Shown: in pieces, positions 17,930 through 27,682 of the stretch
How positions within the stretch are numbered: position 1 is the stretch's first letter
Layout: each line of letters starts with the position of its first letter
Assembly (NCBI GenBank): GCA_041676705.1
Contig: JBAYRL010000004.1
Coordinates: forward strand, 1 to 64,000
Reading direction: 5' to 3'
DNA: 64,000 nucleotides
Source of the DNA: Acidimicrobiia bacterium
GTDB taxonomy: Bacteria > Actinomycetota > Acidimicrobiia > Acidimicrobiales > SKKL01
Program-made: the position numbers and the translations under genes
Notes under the pieces: generated by a model
The model's input: the letters and a program-made list of their open reading frames with translations, nothing else
What the model was told of the DNA's origin: nothing
Database searches by the model: none

Positions 17930-19459
17930 CTAACCGTTAGGGAACCGGTTAATGGCGCGCATGCGATATTCCTGGGAGTTAACCAGCTCAACGGTGAGTT
18001 CAATGTCGCCAGCGCTCAACAGGCGTCGGGCCCAATAGGCGGCACCTTGACCATCAGGGTTGCGCCCTAAGAAAAGTTTGTATTGCTCGGTAACACGGCC
18101 GACACGTTTTTCGTATGACTGATAAAACGTGGAAGCTACCCGGGGAAACCCGACCCGCGAGCTTTCACCTACCCAAAAGTTCATTCCCGAGCTATCAGCG
18201 GCCCGGCCCAGCAAACCGTCATAAAGCGCTCTTACCCAGTTCTCGGCACTGCCAGCCTGCGCAACGCGTTCCGCCGAACCCCAAATATGCGCGGCGATCG
18301 CTGGAGTTTGCACACCGCGAGCCAACTGGGCACCCCAATACTGAGCGCCCCCGGCATCGGGTGCCCGGCCTAACGCTTCTCGATATAGATCGCTGACAAC
18401 TTTTTCGGTCCACACTGGGCTTGTCGTGAGGAACCGTGCCATTTGAGTGCGGGTGAGACCGGACCGTGCCTTTTGCTGCCACTCAGATATGGCGGCCGCC
18501 GCTCGTTCCGGGCCTAACAGATCGTGTAAAAGTGCGCTCACCCAGGCTTGGTTCTGCGGGTCGAGTCGATCAGCTGGGGTCACGGGCTGACCCGACGACG
18601 AACTTTTTGGAATGGTGAGATACTGCAAGCCGTTCGCGTCACCACTTCGATAGGTTCGCGAGTGAGTGGCGGGAGAAATTTGGGGATACATCACCTGGCG
18701 CTGGCCATCGTAAAGCTCACTGTAGTGATCGAGCGACACGGCATGGCCGAATTCATGCAGCATGAGCGTAACCAGGTTTGCTTCGCTCAATCCGTCAATA
18801 ACAAAGGGGGCTAGCCACACCGAACCCGATGTCACCTGAGCGTGGCCGCCCATGCTGAACTGCGCTCGATAACCCCCACAGCCCCACGTTCCGCCACTTG
18901 AGTTTCCCCAGGTTCCACAGGGGCTTACCCCGGCGTTAGCGGTTAAATCGATGAAGCCAGTAGCACCATTCGAAGCACTGATCACACCTGGTGCCACGGT
19001 GAAACGGCGTGCCGTTGAGCGAGAAAGCTCACTCGCTACCAGCTCGGCGTATGGTCGCAGTCGCTCAATATTGGGTGCCGCCACCAAGCGGATCACATAG
19101 CTATCTAAAAGCTCATCTGCCCCCACGATGTAACCCTGGCCAGTGCGTGCTGTTGGTACCACATCAAATGGCTCGCTCGACATGGCACCGATGGAGCTTG
19201 GACCAATTGGTCGACCATTGGCATCGAAATACTGAACCACCGAATCTGACGAGGTGGCGATCCAGCCATCGAGATCGAGAGCGTCGGTAGTGATGGCGTT
19301 AGAAGAGCCTGAGTTGCTGGGAACGGCCGAAACCGTTTCAAGGTCTACGGCCCTGTTGTTGGCACTAGCTGGCGCGACATTCGTGACGATTGCCAAAACG
19401 AAGAACAACGCTAAAACAAGGCTGAGCCTACGCCATTGCCTCTTTATTGAGGGGGTCAA
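17930..19459 (-). CDS. Secreted matrixin-like zinc metalloprotease with DUF4214 tail
   Basis: An N-terminal signal peptide (LSLVLALFFVLAIVTNVAPASA) is followed by a domain with LMLHEFGHAVSLDHYSE, the HExxHxxxxxH zinc motif of matrixin-type metalloproteases, at about residues 233-245; MYPQISPATHSR lies where a Met-turn is expected. From about residue 300 onward come DUF4214-type repeats (VSALLHDLLGPERAAAA, DLYREALGRAPDAGGAQYW, LYDGLLGRAADSSGMNFW, LFLGRNPDGQGAAYW). The protein probably acts outside the cell. Start is TTG at 19459, supported by GGAGGGG four bases upstream. Two other exported proteins with DUF4214 or metalloprotease features lie in the window. Confidence 0.85.
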   Translation of the reverse strand: MTPSIKRQWRRLSLVLALFFVLAIVTNVAPASANNRAVDLETVSAVPSNSGSSNAITTDALDLDGWIATSSDSVVQYFDANGRPIGPSSIGAMSSEPFDVVPTARTGQGYIVGADELLDSYVIRLVAAPNIERLRPYAELVASELSRSTARRFTVAPGVISASNGATGFIDLTANAGVSPCGTWGNSSGGTWGCGGYRAQFSMGGHAQVTSGSVWLAPFVIDGLSEANLVTLMLHEFGHAVSLDHYSELYDGQRQVMYPQISPATHSRTYRSGDANGLQYLTIPKSSSSGQPVTPADRLDPQNQAWVSALLHDLLGPERAAAAISEWQQKARSGLTRTQMARFLTTSPVWTEKVVSDLYREALGRAPDAGGAQYWGAQLARGVQTPAIAAHIWGSAERVAQAGSAENWVRALYDGLLGRAADSSGMNFWVGESSRVGFPRVASTFYQSYEKRVGRVTEQYKLFLGRNPDGQGAAYWARRLLSAGDIELTVELVNSQEYRMRAINRFPNG

Positions 19460-19670
19460 ATGGCCCCTCCTTCAGATTACGAAACTTACAGGGCTGGCCT
19501 AGGAATCGACGGCCGTACCCAAATATCTCACCATGTGCCGTGCCGTATATGCCACCCAGTTACCGAAACAAAATACCGGTTTCACCAGAGTCGTATATTG
19601 AACATTGCCCCACGATTCAGGCTAAATTCATCGCAATGTTGGCTGCCCACCCCCACGCTTTCACCACGGT

Positions 19671-20207
19671 ATGAACCTACCCCGCACGAAACGCCCTCTC
19701 AGAATGTTCCTGGCTTTGGTACTTTTTGTGGCCATTGGGGCTGCGGCTTGTTCTGATGATCAAGGTACCAAAGTCGATCCGAACGCTCGCACTATTGAAA
19801 TTTACAGCACCACCATTGAATCGGTAGCTGCGCACATGGGTGCCTCCACCGAAAAGACCGACAAACCGCTGCTCATCTTTGTGAATAATTTGTCTGATAA
19901 TTCTCTGAGCGCCGAGGTGCAATTAGGTGTGGTGTTGGCATTAGAAGATTGGGCCAGCATTCGCTTTATTGATGATCTTCAAGAAGCTATCGACACCGCA
20001 GCACCCATGAGCCCACCCAAGAACGAAGGCATGTTGATTGGTCTTGGCAACATTGGGGCCGGAGAAACCACCACTCGTGTTTACGCTGACTCTTACGTCT
20101 CCGACCAAGAAACCTGGGTCTTTGATGTATCGCTCGTTTTGAGGGGCGGGGAATGGCAACTTGAGGCACCATTGCAACCAACCATGGTGGTCGGCGCCAG
20201 CCACTAG
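19671..20207 (+). CDS. Predicted lipoprotein
   Basis: 178 residues: basic start (MNLPRTKRPLR), hydrophobic core LALVLFVAIGAAAC with lipobox GAAACS, then a beta-rich domain (IEIYSTTIESVAAHMG, LLIFVNNLSDNSLSAEVQLG, TWVFDVSLVLRGGEWQ). No family recognised. The fold impression is an immunoglobulin-like or DUF4352-like domain, but this is a guess. Downstream, at 20226-20251, a 13-bp unit CCTCGCCAACCAG is present twice in tandem in the non-coding end. Confidence 0.65.
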   Translation: MNLPRTKRPLRMFLALVLFVAIGAAACSDDQGTKVDPNARTIEIYSTTIESVAAHMGASTEKTDKPLLIFVNNLSDNSLSAEVQLGVVLALEDWASIRFIDDLQEAIDTAAPMSPPKNEGMLIGLGNIGAGETTTRVYADSYVSDQETWVFDVSLVLRGGEWQLEAPLQPTMVVGASH

Positions 20208-20319
20208 CCTTGTGGCCTCGCTGCGCCTCGCCAACCAGCCTCGCCAACCAGTAAGGCCTTTACCAACCAACAGGCTCTTCAGCCACGGCATCTACCACAC
20301 TAAATTGTTGGCCAACCGT

Positions 20320-21834
20320 TCATTCCACGGTTGGAGGTTGGCGCGCTCCGTCAGCTAAAGCCAAGGCACGCTGCACGTCTTCGGCTGAAACGCTGTCATT
20401 CTTGGTGGCCCGTGCCACAATGCCTTCTAGCTCTAACAAAGCATCGACAAGTTCGCGGCGCTGACTGCTCGATTCCTGTCGGGCTAGGTATTCAACCGCA
20501 GCGTTAGCCACCATCACCGCTTGTCGTGCTGAGCCTCGTTCTGCCAACCAGCGGGCTGTATCCAACAATTGTTCATCCAGTGGCACGCTTTGGTCTGAGG
20601 CGGTCCAATCGGCCGCTGAAACCATATTTGTCCACTGACCCCACTGGTTCCGCACCGCGCCGCGAGCACCGGTTCCATAAACCACCGCACCGACGACTAG
20701 CACCCCACCCATTAAGTACATGCCCACCGTAAGACTTGGTCGTACCAAAACAGGGATCAGGGCACCTACCACCCACATGAGCTGTAATCGAACCTCAAGA
20801 CGAGCAAAGGTCCGGCCCCGTTCAGCGTCGGGCGCTTCGCGCTGCACCAACGAGTCGAAACTTTGGCGACCCACGTTGGCGGCCATGCCCAGGGCAAAGG
20901 AAGCTAACGTCAAACTCGCTATTACCAGGCCTTTCGGCACCACTAGCGCCACCGTCGCTGGCAAAATTAATGCAGCTTCAATAATGCGTTCTTCAATTAA
21001 CAAGCGTCGTAAACCTGGCGCCACGAAAGTTGCCAACAATCCACCCAGGCCACCGACCACCGCCACCAAGCCGAATACCAAAGTCGCTTCGCCCAGGGCT
21101 TTCAGGGTGAAGGCAACAAAGAACGAGAAATATCCAACGGCACCCCGCAAGAGCGCCATGGATGAAACGCCTAGCACCAAGGCCGGCGAGCGGAGCTCAC
21201 GTTCTTCCACAATTCGAGTGCCGAGCAGCCGCAGAACGGCTTGTGGCTTAGGAATATTGAGTGCCATTAGCAGCGCTAGAAAGTACGATACCGCGCCAAC
21301 CAGCAACACTGCCGGGCCGCCAAATAGCGTGAGAATCCCTCCGGCGATACCGCCCCCGATGGCACCCGACACCACCGAAACACGAGACAAAACAGCGTTG
21401 TTTTCAACTAGTTGTTCCGGGGCGTCAACCAAGCGAGGAACCAAGGCGCTTTTAGCCACTGAATGTGTCTTGTTCAACACGAGAATCGAAAACGCCAGCG
21501 GGTATAACGCTAAACTTCGAAGCTGGAATGATAGCGCTAAACACAAAAGGGCTCGGCCTACACACGCTAAGGCAATTACGGCTCGATGTCCGCCTCGAAC
21601 CCGGTCAACAACGGGGCCTAACAACGGCGCTACCACGGCAAACGGGGCCATGGTGAGTACCAAGTAAAGAATTATGCGTGGGCGGGCAGCGTCAATCGAT
21701 AGGTTAAAGAACAAAGAGCCCGCCAAAGACACCGCTACGAAAGCGTCGGCCGCTGAGCTAAAGGCCGTGGTTTGAGCGAGGCGTGCTAACGACGGTGGCC
21801 CAAAAGCTCTTTTGGCTAAGTTGGCATTCCGCAC
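20320..21834 (-). CDS. MFS-type transporter with soluble C-terminal region
   Basis: About 400 residues of alternating hydrophobic segments (for example PFAVVAPLLGPVVDRVRGGHR, where the DRVRGGHR loop is the MFS A-motif-like loop between helices 2 and 3, and VLVVGAVVYGTGA near the end), followed by a polar 110-residue tail rich in Ala/Glu. Substrate unknown. The tail (LDTARWLAERGSARQAVMVANAAVEYLARQESSSQRRELVDALLELE is helical) is longer than in ordinary MFS exporters. It diverges from mscL with 66 bp between starts. Confidence 0.8.
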   Translation of the reverse strand: MRNANLAKRAFGPPSLARLAQTTAFSSAADAFVAVSLAGSLFFNLSIDAARPRIILYLVLTMAPFAVVAPLLGPVVDRVRGGHRAVIALACVGRALLCLALSFQLRSLALYPLAFSILVLNKTHSVAKSALVPRLVDAPEQLVENNAVLSRVSVVSGAIGGGIAGGILTLFGGPAVLLVGAVSYFLALLMALNIPKPQAVLRLLGTRIVEERELRSPALVLGVSSMALLRGAVGYFSFFVAFTLKALGEATLVFGLVAVVGGLGGLLATFVAPGLRRLLIEERIIEAALILPATVALVVPKGLVIASLTLASFALGMAANVGRQSFDSLVQREAPDAERGRTFARLEVRLQLMWVVGALIPVLVRPSLTVGMYLMGGVLVVGAVVYGTGARGAVRNQWGQWTNMVSAADWTASDQSVPLDEQLLDTARWLAERGSARQAVMVANAAVEYLARQESSSQRRELVDALLELEGIVARATKNDSVSAEDVQRALALADGARQPPTVE

Positions 21835-21900
21835 GGCAACACTTTCATGGCGCTATAAACTGCTAAGTTCTTCACACTATTCAATACAGGGAGACGCGCC

Positions 21901-22296
21901 TTGAGCTCATTAGCTAAAGAGTTTAAAGACTTCATCAACCGCGGCAACGTGGTTGATTTGGCGGTAGCGGTGGTTATCGGTGCTGCATTTGGTGCCATTA
22001 TCGACTCGTTCGTAGATGACATCCTAATGCAGATCATTGCTGCCATTGGTGGCCAACCCGACTTTAAGACGCTCACCATCGACATTGGTGATGGCCATAT
22101 TCGGTATGGACTCTTCCTGAATGCCCTAGTGAGCTTTTTAATAATCTCTATGGCCGTGTTCTTAGTGGTGAAAGCCCTCAACCGGCTGCAGCGGGCTCGC
22201 CGCAGTGAAGAAGTGCCCGAACCCGATGAGCCACTTACCCAAGATCAGCAACTTCTGACCGAAATTCGCGATCTGCTGGCCAAAGACAACGACTAG
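21901..22296 (+). CDS. mscL: Large-conductance mechanosensitive channel
   Basis: 131 residues with the MscL signature: amphipathic N-terminus LAKEFKDFINRGNVVDLAVAVV, pore-lining first helix (IGAAFGAIIDSFVDDILMQ), periplasmic loop, second helix (LFLNALVSFLIISMAVFLVVKA) and a charged C-terminal helix (DQQLLTEIRDLL). It is an osmotic safety valve in the plasma membrane. Start is TTG at 21901 with CAGGGAG upstream. Confidence 0.95.
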   Translation: MSSLAKEFKDFINRGNVVDLAVAVVIGAAFGAIIDSFVDDILMQIIAAIGGQPDFKTLTIDIGDGHIRYGLFLNALVSFLIISMAVFLVVKALNRLQRARRSEEVPEPDEPLTQDQQLLTEIRDLLAKDND

Positions 22297-22304
22297 CACT
22301 CTCT

Positions 22305-22347
22305 TTTGCTACCAGCTAGTGCCATTTTCGGCCTGACTGGTAGCAAA
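22305..22347. terminator. Hairpin between convergent mscL and ppa
   Basis: Perfect 11-bp stem TTTGCTACCAG/CTGGTAGCAAA with a 21-base loop, flanked by A/T-rich sequence on both sides. Because its stem ends in AAA/TTT it could serve as a terminator for transcripts in either direction. Confidence 0.6.
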
Positions 22348-22379
22348 TCATTTTCCCATCGGGCGAAGTTTCGCTGTTT

Positions 22380-22424
22380 CGCGTGCGTGACGCTCGGGTG
22401 CGTGACATTCGCGTGCGTGACGCT
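22380..22424. repeat. Three tandem 15-bp units
   Basis: CGCGTGCGTGACGCT, CGGGTGCGTGACATT and CGCGTGCGTGACGCT follow each other without a gap, just after the mscL/ppa terminator and 12 bp before the ppa stop. Confidence 0.85.
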
Positions 22425-22436
22425 TTTCCCTGGCGT

Positions 22437-23003
22437 TCAGTGTGACTGCAGATAGCGTTGCTGGGAAGCCTTAATTTCTTTCCAGGCGGCGTCCACGTTG
22501 TCCCAGTCGCGAACGTCGGTGTATTTGCGCGGCTCCAACGCCTTATAAACCTTAAAGAAGTGGCCAATCTCAGCGATTAAGAACGGGCCAATATCTTCCA
22601 GATCGTTGATGTGCTCATACCTAGGATCAAAGGCAGGCACACACAAAATTTTAGCGTCAGGTCCGGCTTCGTCCCGCATCCAAAACACCCCAATCGGTCG
22701 CGCCTGCACGTGAACCCCAGGGAAAGTAGGTTCATCAAGAATCACTAAGGCATCAAGAGGATCACCATCTTCGGCCAATGTGTCCGGCACAAAGCCATAG
22801 TCAGAGGGGTACCTCATCGCAGTGAACAGATGGCGGTCTAACCACACCTCACCCGTTTCGTGGTTGATCTCGTACTTGTTCCTTGAGCCCTGAGGAATCT
22901 CAATCACAACCTCAATAGTTTCCACCTCGGTATCCGGTTCTGCTCCGGCTTCTGGCACTTGAGATGCGTCGGTTGCGTTGTTTGCTTCTTCGGTCACTAC
23001 CAA
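22437..23003 (-). CDS. ppa: Inorganic pyrophosphatase (family I)
   Basis: Hydrolyses pyrophosphate to drive biosynthesis. Family I hallmark DGDPLDALVILDEP (metal-binding aspartates at about 79, 81, 84), with EIPQGSRNKYEI and YPSDYGFVPDT before and EHINDLEDIGPFL after. A 28-residue acidic, Ala/Glu-rich N-terminal extension precedes the conserved domain and is unlike most bacterial enzymes. Start is TTG at 23003, directly after the rdgB stop; a GTG two codons later has better spacing from GGAG. Last gene of a long minus-strand chain. Confidence 0.93.
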   Translation of the reverse strand: MVVTEEANNATDASQVPEAGAEPDTEVETIEVVIEIPQGSRNKYEINHETGEVWLDRHLFTAMRYPSDYGFVPDTLAEDGDPLDALVILDEPTFPGVHVQARPIGVFWMRDEAGPDAKILCVPAFDPRYEHINDLEDIGPFLIAEIGHFFKVYKALEPRKYTDVRDWDNVDAAWKEIKASQQRYLQSH

Positions 23004-23687
23004 TTACTCCTCAAAATCTGTTTCGTTAGGAACACCAATCACGGCTGGCGGTGTGGGTTCCAAGGTTTGTCGCAATGCTAAGAGCGCTTTTGAGCGATGC
23101 GAAATAGTGTTCTTTTCGGTGGGGCTCATTTCCGCGTACGTGCGGCCTTCAAGCTCATCGGGTTCAAAAACCGGGTCATAGCCGAAACCGTTCGCCCCTT
23201 TGGGTGCCACTGAAATTACGCCGTTTGAAACCCCTTGGGCCAATCGTTCCGTACCGTCGGGCTCTAACAAAACCAATACCGTGCGGAAACGAGCACGGCG
23301 CTGCGAAGGACGCATGGCCCCAATCTGCTCCAGGGCCGACAACAATTGTTGTGTGTTAGCGACATCAACATCGTCGGGGGCTGGTGCATCGGGGTTGGCC
23401 AAAGCCGCGAAATAGGCGCTGTCAACGCCGGGACCTCCATGCAAGGCCTCAACTTCCAACCCGGTATCGTCGGCCAAAGCAGCCATGCCAGTGGCTCGGC
23501 TTATGGCGTGCGCTTTGAGTCGAGCGTTTCCCAACAACGTGCCAGCATTTTCTTCAATGTCGGGAACGCTCTGTGGTCTTGGCACAACCCGAAAGTAGCC
23601 GCGTAACATTTCTTCAAACTCGCGGGCCTTGCCACGATTTGCCGTAGCTAGAACCAGAACCGGCAGTGATTCGCGGTTGGGTGACAT
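23004..23687 (-). CDS. rdgB: RdgB/HAM1 family non-canonical purine NTP pyrophosphatase
   Basis: Cleaves XTP, dITP and ITP to monophosphates, protecting DNA from deaminated purines. Motifs: LVLATANRGKAREFEEML at the N-terminus (family S/T-x-N-x-x-K), ALADDTGLEVEAL, GVDSAYFA, GFGYDPVFEPDE and ISHRSKALLAL. Full length at 227 residues. It lies between rph (5 bp away) and ppa (adjacent), a conserved actinobacterial order. Confidence 0.93.
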   Translation of the reverse strand: MSPNRESLPVLVLATANRGKAREFEEMLRGYFRVVPRPQSVPDIEENAGTLLGNARLKAHAISRATGMAALADDTGLEVEALHGGPGVDSAYFAALANPDAPAPDDVDVANTQQLLSALEQIGAMRPSQRRARFRTVLVLLEPDGTERLAQGVSNGVISVAPKGANGFGYDPVFEPDELEGRTYAEMSPTEKNTISHRSKALLALRQTLEPTPPAVIGVPNETDFEE

Positions 23688-23692
23688 GGTGT

Positions 23693-24466
23693 TTACCTCG
23701 GTTCTGGTGGCGTGGCAACCAAATCGCGTTGCAGCTTCACAATTTCACCAATACCCGTTTCAGCCAGGCCCAACAGTGCATCTAGCTCGCCACGGCTGAA
23801 CGGTTCACCCTCGGCCGTGCCTTGTACCTCGATGAGCCCGCCTGATCCGGTCATGACCACGTTCATATCAACATCGGCCGCCACGTCTTCGACATAGGGA
23901 AGATCAAGTCGGGGCTGACCATCGATAATGCCGACCGAAATGGCACCGCATTGGTCGACAACCGGGTGTGTTTGAAGTTTTCCGGCCGTCATAAGCCGAG
24001 TGCAAGCGTCGTGCAAAGCCACCCAGGCACCACAAATTGATGCCGTTCGAGTGCCTCCATCGGCTTGAAGCACATCGCAGTCGAGCAGAATCTGGCGCTC
24101 CCCCAAAGCGTGCATATTGGTTACAGCCCGCAACGAACGACCAATTAAGCGCTGGATTTCCTGGGTTCTTCCCGAAGGTTTGCCAGCCGAAACCTCACGC
24201 CGTACTCGTTCCGGGCTTGAACCGGGCAGCATCGAGTATTCAGCTGTCACCCAGCCTTTGCCCGAGCCTCGCATCCAACGTGGCACGTCTTCATCAACCG
24301 AAGCCGTGCACAAGACTCGAGTGTTTCCAAACGAAACCAGCACCGACCCGGCCGACATCTGGGTGAAGTCACGCTGGAAAGTTATGGGGCGAAGCTGATT
24401 CGATGAGCGCCCATCGGGGCGTGAGCTACTGGTTTTTGAAGGCGAGTTAGAGGCGTTGCTATCCAC
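23693..24466 (-). CDS. rph: Ribonuclease PH
   Basis: Phosphorolytic 3'-5' exoribonuclease that trims tRNA 3' ends. Motifs: [66 protein letters not shown] and [16 protein letters not shown]. The start is chosen as GTG at 24466, 10 bases after the murI stop; an in-frame open stretch of 34 more codons overlaps murI and is unlike the family. A Ser-rich 18-residue lead precedes RPDGR. Confidence 0.93.
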   Translation of the reverse strand: MDSNASNSPSKTSSSRPDGRSSNQLRPITFQRDFTQMSAGSVLVSFGNTRVLCTASVDEDVPRWMRGSGKGWVTAEYSMLPGSSPERVRREVSAGKPSGRTQEIQRLIGRSLRAVTNMHALGERQILLDCDVLQADGGTRTASICGAWVALHDACTRLMTAGKLQTHPVVDQCGAISVGIIDGQPRLDLPYVEDVAADVDMNVVMTGSGGLIEVQGTAEGEPFSRGELDALLGLAETGIGEIVKLQRDLVATPPEPR

Positions 24467-24476
24467 GCTCTCAATG

Positions 24477-25307
24477 CTAGGTGCCAGAGGGCAGCGCCAC
24501 CGGTTCCACATAGGTGATTTCTGGCCCGAGTAGCTGTTGACCGATTTGTCGGAACCACTCCACGTCACCGGTGGAGTAGAAACGATGGTTCACGGTCACC
24601 TTATCTGGAGGTGCGGCCAGGTCGGAACCATCAGAATTTCCATCTTCTAACAAGCGCCGAATTTCAAAACCCGTTTCGTCTGCTGATGACACTAAGGTCA
24701 CCTCTCGTCCTACGGCATCGCTGATGGCCCGGGCCAAGAATGGGTAGTGCGTGCATCCCAAAAGTAAGGTGTCAACCTCGGCCTCCCTAATCGGCGCCAG
24801 CATACGCTCGGCCAAAATCTGAACCTCATCCGAGTGGGTGTCGCCGCGTTCCACAAACTCAACGAAACCTGGACACGCCGCGATCGTAGTTTCAACGGGC
24901 GATCCGGTGGCCGCCAATGCTCGTTGGTAGGCGCCAGAACGTACAGTGCCCACAGTTCCAATCACACCTACTCTGCCGGTGGCGGTGGCCCGAACCAACG
25001 ACCGAACCCCGGGTTCGATTACGCCTATCACCGGTACTGTTACCAGCTCACGCAGGTACTCAAGGGCAGCCGCGGCCGCGGTGTTGCATGCCACGACCAC
25101 CATTTTCACATCGGCTTCTTCGACCAGATAACGAGTAATTTCCACCGCATAATCTCGCACCTCGGAAAGAGGTTTTGAACCGTAGGGATATCGCCCAGTG
25201 TCGCCGAAATACACCAGATCCTCGTTGGGCAAAAGGTCGATAACGGCTCTGGCGACCGTTAGGCCACCAAAACCGCTATCAAACATGCCTATGGGGCGGG
25301 AATCCAC
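24477..25307 (-). CDS. murI: Glutamate racemase
   Basis: Makes D-glutamate for peptidoglycan. [14 protein letters not shown] opens the first domain. The catalytic cysteines are Cys74 in VVACNTAAA and Cys185 in [16 protein letters not shown] is the substrate loop. 276 residues is normal. Its place upstream of rph-rdgB mirrors the mycobacterial murI region. Confidence 0.95.
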   Translation of the reverse strand: MDSRPIGMFDSGFGGLTVARAVIDLLPNEDLVYFGDTGRYPYGSKPLSEVRDYAVEITRYLVEEADVKMVVVACNTAAAAALEYLRELVTVPVIGVIEPGVRSLVRATATGRVGVIGTVGTVRSGAYQRALAATGSPVETTIAACPGFVEFVERGDTHSDEVQILAERMLAPIREAEVDTLLLGCTHYPFLARAISDAVGREVTLVSSADETGFEIRRLLEDGNSDGSDLAAPPDKVTVNHRFYSTGDVEWFRQIGQQLLGPEITYVEPVALPSGT

Positions 25308-25348
25308 CCTATGAATTTACCCGACTGGCGTTAATTCCAAGGTTCGTT

Positions 25349-26593
25349 TTATTTGGGAAGTTCGTTCCACGGACCTTTGTCGGCACGTGGTTCCTTGGGA
25401 AGACCCAGAACACGTTCGCCAATAATGTTGTGCTGAACCTCGGAAGTACCAGCATAAATCGTGCCAGGCCTTGCACCATAGAAGGAGCGAATGGCTTGAG
25501 CACTCGACATTTCGCCGCCCGAGAACACACCGATCGAGGAACCGGAAACGTCGCCGCTTTCAATCAAAGCGTCGGCCCCCAAAATATCAATGGCCAACTC
25601 GGTGACTTTCTTGTGATATTCACTGTGATACAGCTTGATAATTGAAGAGCCGGGCCCTGGTTCGCGACCACTCAAGGAGCGGGTGAGGGTTTGCATGCCC
25701 AAATACCGCATCACCTGCACCTTGCTATAGGCCCAGGCCAGCCGCTGGCGAATTAGTGGATCGCTGGCCGCACCCTTCTTCTTAGCCATTTCGATAATGG
25801 CGTCAAGCTCGGCTTGGTAGCCGATGGAAAGAGTGGTTGAACTGCCACCACGCTCAAAGCCCAACAAAGTGTTAGCGACCGTCCAGCCGTTGTTCACCTC
25901 GCCCACCACGTTCTCTTTAGCGGTACGGGCATCAGTGAAGAACACCTCGTTGAAGAGGGCTTCGCCGGTCATCTCTTTAATGGGTCGAACTTCGATGCCT
26001 GGCTGGGTCATGGGAATGAGCAGGAACGAAATACCGGCGTGCTTAGAAGCCGTCGGGTCGGTTCTGGCTAGGGTGAAAATCCAGTCGGCGGTGTGACCTG
26101 AAGACGTCCAAATCTTTTGGCCATTTACCACCCATTCATCACCGTCAAGCACGGCCCGAGTGGCAATATTGGCCAAGTCACTTCCAGCGTTTGGTTCCGA
26201 ATAACCCTGACACCATTTATCTTCGGCCGAAATGATGCGTGGCAAGAAATGACGTTTCTGTTCTTCGGTGCCCCACACGATGATGGTTGGGCCCACCATG
26301 CCAATTCCGAAACCATCATTACCGGTTTGCGTTGGCACTTTGGCTTTGGCGAACTCTTCGTTAAGCACCACCTGCTCGATGGGGCTGAGGCCCGCACCGC
26401 CGTATTCCTTAGGCCAAGCTACGGCCAACAGGTTGTTCTTAGCTAGCGTCTGTCGCCATTCGTCAGTCCACGGACCACGCTCAGACTCTGGTAAGGCACC
26501 CACGCCTTGCCAGTTGGCAGGCAGATTGTCCGATAAAAAACTACGAATTACTTGGCGATAATTCTCGGCTTCTTGGTTATAAGTAGGATCCAC
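25349..26593 (-). CDS. Acyl-CoA dehydrogenase family protein
   Basis: 414 residues. Middle-domain motifs QGYSEPNAGSDLANIATRAV and VNGQKIWTSSGHTADW, FAD-tail motif YAGTSEVQHNIIGERVLGLP. It resembles the large acyl-CoA dehydrogenases used on branched or steroid side-chain acyl-CoAs in actinobacteria, although that specificity is only suggested. The gene is inserted between cysM and murI, where mycobacteria have a rhomboid protease gene, and lies 41 bp before murI, so it is probably in the same transcript. Confidence 0.9.
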   Translation of the reverse strand: MDPTYNQEAENYRQVIRSFLSDNLPANWQGVGALPESERGPWTDEWRQTLAKNNLLAVAWPKEYGGAGLSPIEQVVLNEEFAKAKVPTQTGNDGFGIGMVGPTIIVWGTEEQKRHFLPRIISAEDKWCQGYSEPNAGSDLANIATRAVLDGDEWVVNGQKIWTSSGHTADWIFTLARTDPTASKHAGISFLLIPMTQPGIEVRPIKEMTGEALFNEVFFTDARTAKENVVGEVNNGWTVANTLLGFERGGSSTTLSIGYQAELDAIIEMAKKKGAASDPLIRQRLAWAYSKVQVMRYLGMQTLTRSLSGREPGPGSSIIKLYHSEYHKKVTELAIDILGADALIESGDVSGSSIGVFSGGEMSSAQAIRSFYGARPGTIYAGTSEVQHNIIGERVLGLPKEPRADKGPWNELPK

Positions 26594-26680
26594 AAAGGCC
26601 CCCCGGCGAAAGCGGCGCGCTCTTTTAGCACGCTCCCCTGTGGCTGTCCACGTTACGCTACAGGTGCCTCTACGCGCAGC

Positions 26681-27628
26681 TTAGAAGTAGATGATCTTCT
26701 CAGCGCGTTGTACGACTTCGTCGATTGGGTCGGTCCAAGCTCCGGTTGACATGTATTTCCAGCCGCCATCAGCAGCAATTACGGCGATGGTTCCCGAGTC
26801 GATCGTGGCGGCTACCTTGGCGGCTCCGGCCATGGCCGCACCAGCCGATATCCCTACAAAAAGCCCTAACTCGCCCAGCTTTCGAACCCATTCAATTGAT
26901 TCTTGAGGGCGCACGATACGCTTGCCGTCGAGCAATTCGGTGCCACCCCATTTCTCATAAATGGGCGGGATGTAACCGTCATCAAGGTTGCGCAAGCCTT
27001 CTACTTGCTCGCCCGCCGGTGGCTCTACTGCCAAAACTTTAATGCCAGAGTTTTGTTCTTTCAGGTAGGTACCCACCCCCATTAGCGTGCCCGAAGTGCC
27101 TAGCCCCGCTACGAAATGGGTTAGGTCGGGCAGGTCAGCCAGAATTTCTGGTCCGGTGCTGTCGTAGTGGGCCTGGGGGTTGGCGTGGTTGGCGTATTGA
27201 TACAGGAAGGCCCATTCGGGATGTTCATCGGCCAGTTTCATGGCCGCTCGCACCGCGCCGTTCGAGCCTTCTCCGCCGGGGGTTGAGATTATTTCGGCGC
27301 CGTAAATTTCAAGGAGCTGACGGCGCTCCACCGACACGCTTTCAGGCAGCACAATGGTGATCGGATAACCTTTAATTCGCGCAATGGCCGCTAATGCAAT
27401 GCCTGTATTTCCCGAAGACGGTTCGATGATGCGCTGGCCGGGGGCCAAGGTACCATCGGCCTCGGCGGTTTCGATCATCGATTTCGCGATGCGATCTTTC
27501 ACCGAACCGAACGGGTTCTGACCTTCTAGCTTTATGAAGATTCGGGCTTTCGGATTGGGGCTTAGGGAGGTGACCTCGACCACCGGCGTGTTCCCAATTA
27601 ACCCGAGAACCGAGGAATACACAGCCAT
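26681..27628 (-). CDS. cysM: Cysteine synthase, CysM type
   Basis: PLP enzyme of the beta-substituting family: LIGNTPVVEV, PLP lysine Lys44 in GSVKDRIA, SSGNTGIALA (71-80), and the PLP-phosphate loop GLGTSGTLMG. An insertion with YIPPIYEKWGG and the C-terminal WKYMSTGAW (the tail folds over the active site in mycobacterial CysM) point to the O-phosphoserine/thiocarboxylate-using CysM rather than CysK. The gene lies 54 bp after mec, supporting the CysO-dependent cysteine route, but cysO itself is not between them. Confidence 0.9.
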   Translation of the reverse strand: MAVYSSVLGLIGNTPVVEVTSLSPNPKARIFIKLEGQNPFGSVKDRIAKSMIETAEADGTLAPGQRIIEPSSGNTGIALAAIARIKGYPITIVLPESVSVERRQLLEIYGAEIISTPGGEGSNGAVRAAMKLADEHPEWAFLYQYANHANPQAHYDSTGPEILADLPDLTHFVAGLGTSGTLMGVGTYLKEQNSGIKVLAVEPPAGEQVEGLRNLDDGYIPPIYEKWGGTELLDGKRIVRPQESIEWVRKLGELGLFVGISAGAAMAGAAKVAATIDSGTIAVIAADGGWKYMSTGAWTDPIDEVVQRAEKIIYF

Positions 27629-27682
27629 AACCCAATCTCCCTAAATCGCCTTTGAGGATTGTTGACAAAAGCAGTAGGGATT

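Noticed and set aside
20720..21667. 315-codon plus-strand open frame opposite the MFS gene
   Set aside because: Very Arg/Thr/Ser-rich translation typical of the reverse strand of a membrane-protein gene; the minus-strand frame has clear membrane helices.
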